Of a DNA stretch of 64,000 nucleotides, positions 59,041-64,000 are shown piece by piece. This stretch comes from Macrophomina tecta. Its lineage: Eukaryota > Ascomycota > Dothideomycetes > Botryosphaeriales > Botryosphaeriaceae. The notes under the pieces are model-generated. The model searched no databases, was not told the DNA's origin, and saw only the letters and a program-made list of their open reading frames with translations. The translations under genes were made by a program, and so were the position numbers. Position 1 is the first letter of the stretch; each line of letters begins with the position of its first letter. The stretch is taken from contig JAKSGN010000006.1 of the NCBI GenBank assembly GCA_024180945.1, positions 1 through 64,000 of the forward strand, given 5' to 3'.

Positions 59041-60680
59041 TTCGGACGACTAAGGCAACCATGGCCAATAGCTCCGCCGGGAGGGCTTCGAATGCCGATA
59101 TGTTGCTTCGAGTTTGCAAAACAGGGACGTGTTTAGTTAGAAGTACTTCCAGGGCGGAGGGAATAAATTGTTAGGAAGAGGGGAAGAAAAACCCAGAAGG
59201 GAGAACGTTATGTCCTCCTCTAGTATTGGTTGAACCACTCGACTAAACGCTGAGTTCTTTTCGTCCTGTTGCAGTCTTGTGTGGGGTGGCAGGTTGTATA
59301 ACTGCGCCACACTAGCCAACCAACACTCATCCCTGCCAGCCACCGAAACTATCCCCACCAGTCACCCTGGCTATAATTTCGTCAGTGAGCTGATCCGCTT
59401 TTTACGTTGCCGATTTGATAGTGCTTTCCACGGGCTTACGAAGGAGCATCCCCGACCTTGCAGCGACCCACGCAGCCGCACTCTGTTCCAAGGGGGTAAG
59501 GCTGTTGAGCGTGCTGTTCAGTCACCTTCTGACGAGGAGCAGCACTCAACCGTCGCAAACACTACAAATCGGTCGAGCTATTATCGATACCTCTCTGGAA
59601 GCCGCCTGGAGTCGGAGATTTCGCCGCACGGGCTTGGGCTACAAAGCACCGCACGTCGCGCTTCGCGTTAAGCAGATGCTAAACCTTAAAACGAAACCGA
59701 TACGTAAGGGCCTGCAGCAGCCGTCGACCACCTACGCTGGGATGGAGCGTACAGCCAGGTTGCCTTCCAAAAACCGTCGCGTCCCCTAGCCTGAAGACCT
59801 AAGCAAGGAGGGGCACCACTGACAAGGTAAAGGTACCGCGCGGTAGCGCTATCAATGCGTCGTGACGGCGTGCACGGTCGCGCCCCCACGCTAGCACAGC
59901 ATTGCGCACTACTTGTGTACTCCCAAGCGCAAACAACAGGCGGCATACAGTCCGTCCCTGGATATCTGGCGCTGCCAGGGGCATGGTAGATAAGGCTTCA
60001 ACGATAAGGGATGATACGTTAGCTAAGCCATCCAATTGAAACTCGCCCCATTCCTGCACCTCTGCACCGCGCGGTAGCGCTCCACTTGCCTAAGGTGATT
60101 CTGAATGCTTTCGAGCGGGTAACTCCGTAGGTGCAATACGACCTTGCCACCACCGGCTAGTACGCTCGAATGCGCGGGCTTACCTCGCAAATCAACCCAT
60201 TACCTCAGTGCGGAATCGGCGAAGTACAGGTGCCCCCCAGCCTGAAAGACACCGCGTGCGTGTAACATCAGAGTCTCTTTTAGACAGGGAGTAACAACTA
60301 TACAACATTACGAAAACGCTAGCTTGGGAATTCTTAAATAAACACGAGGGCGAAGCTACCCTGTCTATCCCATTGATCCTTCCTGTAATGCTTGACTGCT
60401 TCTCAAGCCTAGCAAGCATAAACGGCCTAAAATAGCTTAATAAAGTTCTACGCACGCTGATTAGGCAGCTCGAAGGAGAACGAGAGCTCTAAAGGGGCTA
60501 GTGTTAGACGTGGCGCATAAATTATTTGGAGCTTGGTCTGCTACTCCTGTGTGTCAAATGTCTTCGCCGTACTAAAATGGGAGTTCTATTAGGAGCTTCC
60601 GTTCGCTCTGGTCAGAAAACACTCAGGAAAAGGCTCTTGATGGAATTAGGAGGTAGGAAGGTTAGGGAATCAGAATAAGG
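59041..60680. other. No gene recognised
   Basis: Several open frames on both strands in GC-richer DNA. One minus frame, 60059-59799 (FQLDGLANVSSLIVEAL, GRTVCRLLFALGSTQVVRNA), looks protein-like but starts with GTG and has no known domain. It may be an exon of a decayed gene. Confidence 0.35.
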
Positions 60681-61560
60681 ATCGCTTTATGTTCTACTAA
60701 TCTCTTCTTCACTACGGCGGTAAAACATATGAACGTGCAGACAGCGCTGCTCGTAGACGAGATACCTTATAACCTCTCTTCGTTGATACTTCCATGCTCC
60801 TGGTTTTCTAAGGCCGGCCGTAACTGGTTTAGTTAGAGACTCCAATAATCCTCTCCAATGCCTTGTTAACCACGTCCCCATTAAAACTTTCGAAAAGCTC
60901 CCGCCCTGCCACGTTCTATTTATTGACGGAGGTTGGGGTCCTGTTTCCTAATTCAAGAACTATAGTAAGACCTTTAGGTGCTTCTTCTTCCAAAGATCGG
61001 ATCTAATTCTCCACATCTTCGACTAACCTATGCTGTAGAATAGGCAACCATAGACACCAATTCTGGATTACAATTGTGAAGTCGACGTTTTCGAGCTCGC
61101 TGAAAGTTTTTAAGAGAGAGGATACGTATCGAAAGATATCCGCCATAGCGTTGCTAGGGTTGAACCTTTGGTTATATCTTGCCGATACCTTCCGTACATT
61201 CTCACGTCTTTCCACCGGAGGAACGCATTCGTCAACAGGTAGCTCCGCATTATTTAGATAGCGATGCTAAGGGTGGTGATGGTAAATGCCCCGCTTTTGC
61301 GAGTATATGCCGAGGAAGATGTAAGAGTTTAGAACTCCGGCTATATTGTCGTTTTTGATGTACTTCTAACTGTCTAGACAAGCAAGCTAAGGGCCTGTTG
61401 TAGATTTCGTGATCCGGAAATGAGGGGCGCGGACACCGGTCGGGTAGGAGAGGAGTAAGTATTCGTAGACGATAAGCCTGAGTTCCATAGGCAAACGATC
61501 GTACCACCGCGGCATCTAAGTCCGTGAGCATTCTTACTTTAGTTTTCTTTAGCTTAGGAA
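60681..61560 (-). pseudogene. Decayed gene, family unknown
   Basis: Minus-strand pieces in compatible order: AVVRSFAYGTQAYRLRILTP (61500), RRENVRKVSARYNQRFNPSNA then DIFRYVSSLLKTFSELEN (61210-61060), and a shorter piece at 60881-60687. Stops fall between them. They suggest a former coding region. Confidence 0.3.
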
Positions 61561-63474
61561 GACTACCTTGTCGGGGTTAGACACGTCGGTCTCAGTGGGC
61601 CGGGTGGGTGGCCTCCCTCGATTTGGCCGTCTTGCCATGTCGGCAGTGAACTGAAACTTGGGGGGTTGATACTTCTGGCAATATCACACGATTGTAGGGA
61701 GGATGATCCATTATTTAAGGCCACAGAGAGGCAGCCTGATAAACAAACAAACTCGAGCTGGTGGGCAGGGGTGTTACATTACTGACTCAGTGGCTGAGAG
61801 TAAGCAACATGCGTGCTTCCAGGTGAGTCATATATGGGTATATCTAGAATAGTGCGGCTGCCCCCTTAACAAGGCGGGTGCATGGATCCGGGAGGGAGAC
61901 GGCGGCTAAGTCGCGCGTTTCATTTTCTTTGCGCTTGGGCATTGGTAGAAGAGACTAGTATATGAGTGTAGGCTGCAAGGTAGAGCGAGGATCCGGGGTG
62001 GCGTAGCGGCTATAAAAGCATAGCTTGCATGTGCTGGTAGTTTGGGTCGAGGCGGGGCTTTTCGACTGGCTTATAATGCGCCATTCTTCCCATATATGTA
62101 AGTAAGACGCGGTAGCTCAGCAGGTCGAGTTTTACGCATCATCGCCATTGACGAAACGATTGGATCCTAACTAACGTTCTGCTACACGCCATCCTGATTT
62201 TAGACAGAAATAACGGCTACTCCTTGCAAAATATCCATAGTCGTCTAACCTGACTAAGCAACCTTATCCAGTCTTCTAAAGCCCATAGTAGAGTGTAATC
62301 TTAACGTTGCATGCGGCATCTGCTAGACGCCTCGGATCTGCCGAGAGAATTTTCTATCCGTTAGGTATTATATAATTAACATCGCCCCCATGTTTCCCCT
62401 TACCTAAATTCCTTGGCCTGCGGGATTTTCTTGGTTCTTCTCTTCGGTTAGCTTATAGATCTTATTAGTAATGAGCTTAAGTACACTAATACTTTAATTC
62501 TTAGCCTGCTCTAAACTCTTCTCAGAAGTCAGACGGGAAATCTATACACAAGGGCCAGGCTGCGGTAGAGGGAGATTCGGCGGAGAGTAATTCTATTTAG
62601 GCCTTCGAGTTATTAGAGGGGGACGCCATTATTAGAAGGCTTTAATACGGAGATAGCGGTTTAGTAAAAATAACGGTAACTAGAGAGGCTAGCGAGCGGA
62701 TTTAAGTTTTATTATATAAGTAATAACTTCGTTTCGTGTTAGTTCTAATCGCAAAGAATACGCGATACGATTAGAGTAGGTTTAACTCGGAACGCTACGC
62801 TACGGTCTCGTTTCCCATTTTACAAGTTAGGTGCTGTTCTCCGACCCACTAATAGCTTTATTCTATAAAGGCATTAGACGAGGGCTACAGTCAGCTAGCT
62901 GGCTGCGCTAGTTTAGACCTGCGCCATACGTTCGAGGCGGAGAGCTACCCGATAAAAGCATACTATTCTCTACCGACTACTCGCATGCATGCATCTAGAT
63001 CTATGTAGAAGAATTATCCAAGACGCATAGCCTCTCGCAGATGTGGACTGTATAAATTCTATTATCTATGCGGCAGAAGATTATGTAATCACGAGACGGT
63101 AACTCGTTATAGTATCCTAATTCCCTCTTCTATAATATTTTAACACTTAGGTGGGTAAAAGAACTACTATGCCATCGATCGTGAGTGTTCTAGCTCGTAA
63201 GGCAGCTTTCTTCGCGTGAGGATATTTATAACCACGTCTAAGTTGGCATGCGGCGGAAATCCCTAATAGTTAAGAAATTTTATTCCTGGCCGTACCGGAA
63301 GATGGACTAGAGGTAAAGTAGTTAGCACCCGAGAAAAGCTACTACTAGGTATAAAAAGGGCAAGAAAATCTCGATTGGATAGAATAATTACGGATTGCTA
63401 CCAGAGCTATATATTCGCATACACAGAGAGGAACGAGATTAAGGGGCCCGCCTACAAGTCCTAATCTAGATAGC
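61561..63474. other. Gene-free, largely RIP-eroded DNA
   Basis: Contains an AAACAAACAAAC tract near 61741 that could be a LINE tail. From about 62200 there is dense TAG/TTA sequence. No readable protein. Confidence 0.5.
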
Positions 63475-64000
63475 TTAATACATAATAACCTTATCGTCGC
63501 TCCCGTCGTTATAGTAATTTAAATTCTTTTTTCGATAAAAGTCCAAAATGTCGTCTTCGACCCTAGGGTTATATGGATAGCGCAGCCGAGCCCACAAGCT
63601 AGCCGAGATACTAGAGATTCCGCGGTACGCATCTATAAGCATCTGGGTCGTAGTGTAATTCTTACTTCTGACCTTGATGAGCCTATAAACAGTTCCGAGA
63701 TTACCGTAGCCATCCATTGCTATTATCTAATCGTATAAACTTCCACGGGTCTAAGAGCTTTACGGATTTCCGGGATAGTACCGTTACTTAGCTAATTTAG
63801 CCGGTGTATAATCATAGAGAGATCACGGGCCGTAAGTAATATCGGACAAGCACTATTCCCGAAGAACCACCGCTTATTATACTCCGTGGCGAATAATTAT
63901 TTAGAAGGGCCTCTTCCTAGATCTAAATAACCGTCGGTCACGATAAGTATCATGCCAGCTACTAGTAGGTAGGAGATTTAGCCAGGTTAGACCGTGAATA
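63475..64000 (-). pseudogene. RIP-mutated paralogue of the 50058-50858 gene (runs off the window)
   Basis: The minus strand reads YRLIKVRSKNYTTTQMLIDA, YRGISSISASLWARLRYPYN and DGSDDKVIMY-stop. These align with AYRLTKVRSEDHIGTRILTDA, CRGISSISVMLWVRPRHPYN and DESDDKVIMY of the intact gene. Similarity continues from 63718 to the window end, but with stops. Changes are mostly C to T and G to A. It is in inverted orientation to the intact copy. Confidence 0.82.

Noticed and set aside
62105..62175. Sequence like tRNA D-arm (GCGGTAGCTCAGCAGG)
   Set aside because: No matching acceptor stem or T-loop downstream; a complete cloverleaf could not be drawn.

Overview
The window comes from a filamentous ascomycete (Pezizomycotina, probably a Sordariomycete) and looks subtelomeric. 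Genes carry 47-96 nt spliceosomal introns with GTAAGT/GTATGT-type donors. CCCTAA telomere repeats occur inside the window, and there are a RecQ-like telomere-linked helicase, a HET-NACHT-WD40 gene and several transposon families. Large tracts show the signature of RIP (repeat-induced point mutation: CpA to TpA on either strand, with TAG/TAA stops replacing CAG, TGG and CAA codons). The species cannot be named from the sequence alone. Start codons were checked by eye.

Layout. 1-6980: a telomere-linked helicase (TLH) array on the minus strand. The 5' part of one copy runs off the left edge. A second copy is cut at its 3' end just before the position expected for helicase motif VI. Four copies of a 351-bp upstream block follow, each ending in a short CCCTAA tract and followed by one to three 47-bp units with a hairpin core. 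6981-8914: RIP-eroded DNA with a 5'-truncated LINE tail. 8915-16681: an intact Ty3/gypsy chromovirus, 436-bp LTRs that look identical, TSD TTAGG, a -1 slippery heptamer between gag and pol, and a spliced antisense gene for a Zn2Cys6-like coiled-coil protein. 18538-20435: an intact secreted-type gamma-glutamyltransferase. 20690-23171: a dead hAT transposase and a dead MFS transporter. 25147-27027: a CYP51-type P450. 27703-30075: an intact five-exon DUF3435 tyrosine recombinase, the Starship 'captain' family.

30340-35000: a LINE ORF1 fragment and an intact HET-NACHT-WD40 gene. 36040-37758: an intact pogo-type DDE transposase. 38806-40958: a RIP-destroyed copy of the same gypsy family. 41076-46950: a full-length Tad-type LINE with a 14-bp TSD and ORF1/ORF2 joined by TAATG. 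47-57 kb: small uncharacterised genes, a second LINE ORF1 remnant, and a two-exon fungal gene I place in the DUF7924 group. 57.4-64 kb: mostly RIP-eroded pseudogenes, ending in a mutated inverted paralogue of the orphan gene at 50058-50858.

How it fits together: the left end is a chromosome-end repeat system. The middle is a mosaic of accessory genes (membrane sterol, glutathione, allorecognition) among young and RIP-dead transposons. The DUF3435 gene, followed rightwards by an NLR-type gene, raises the possibility of a Starship giant element, but I could not find its borders.
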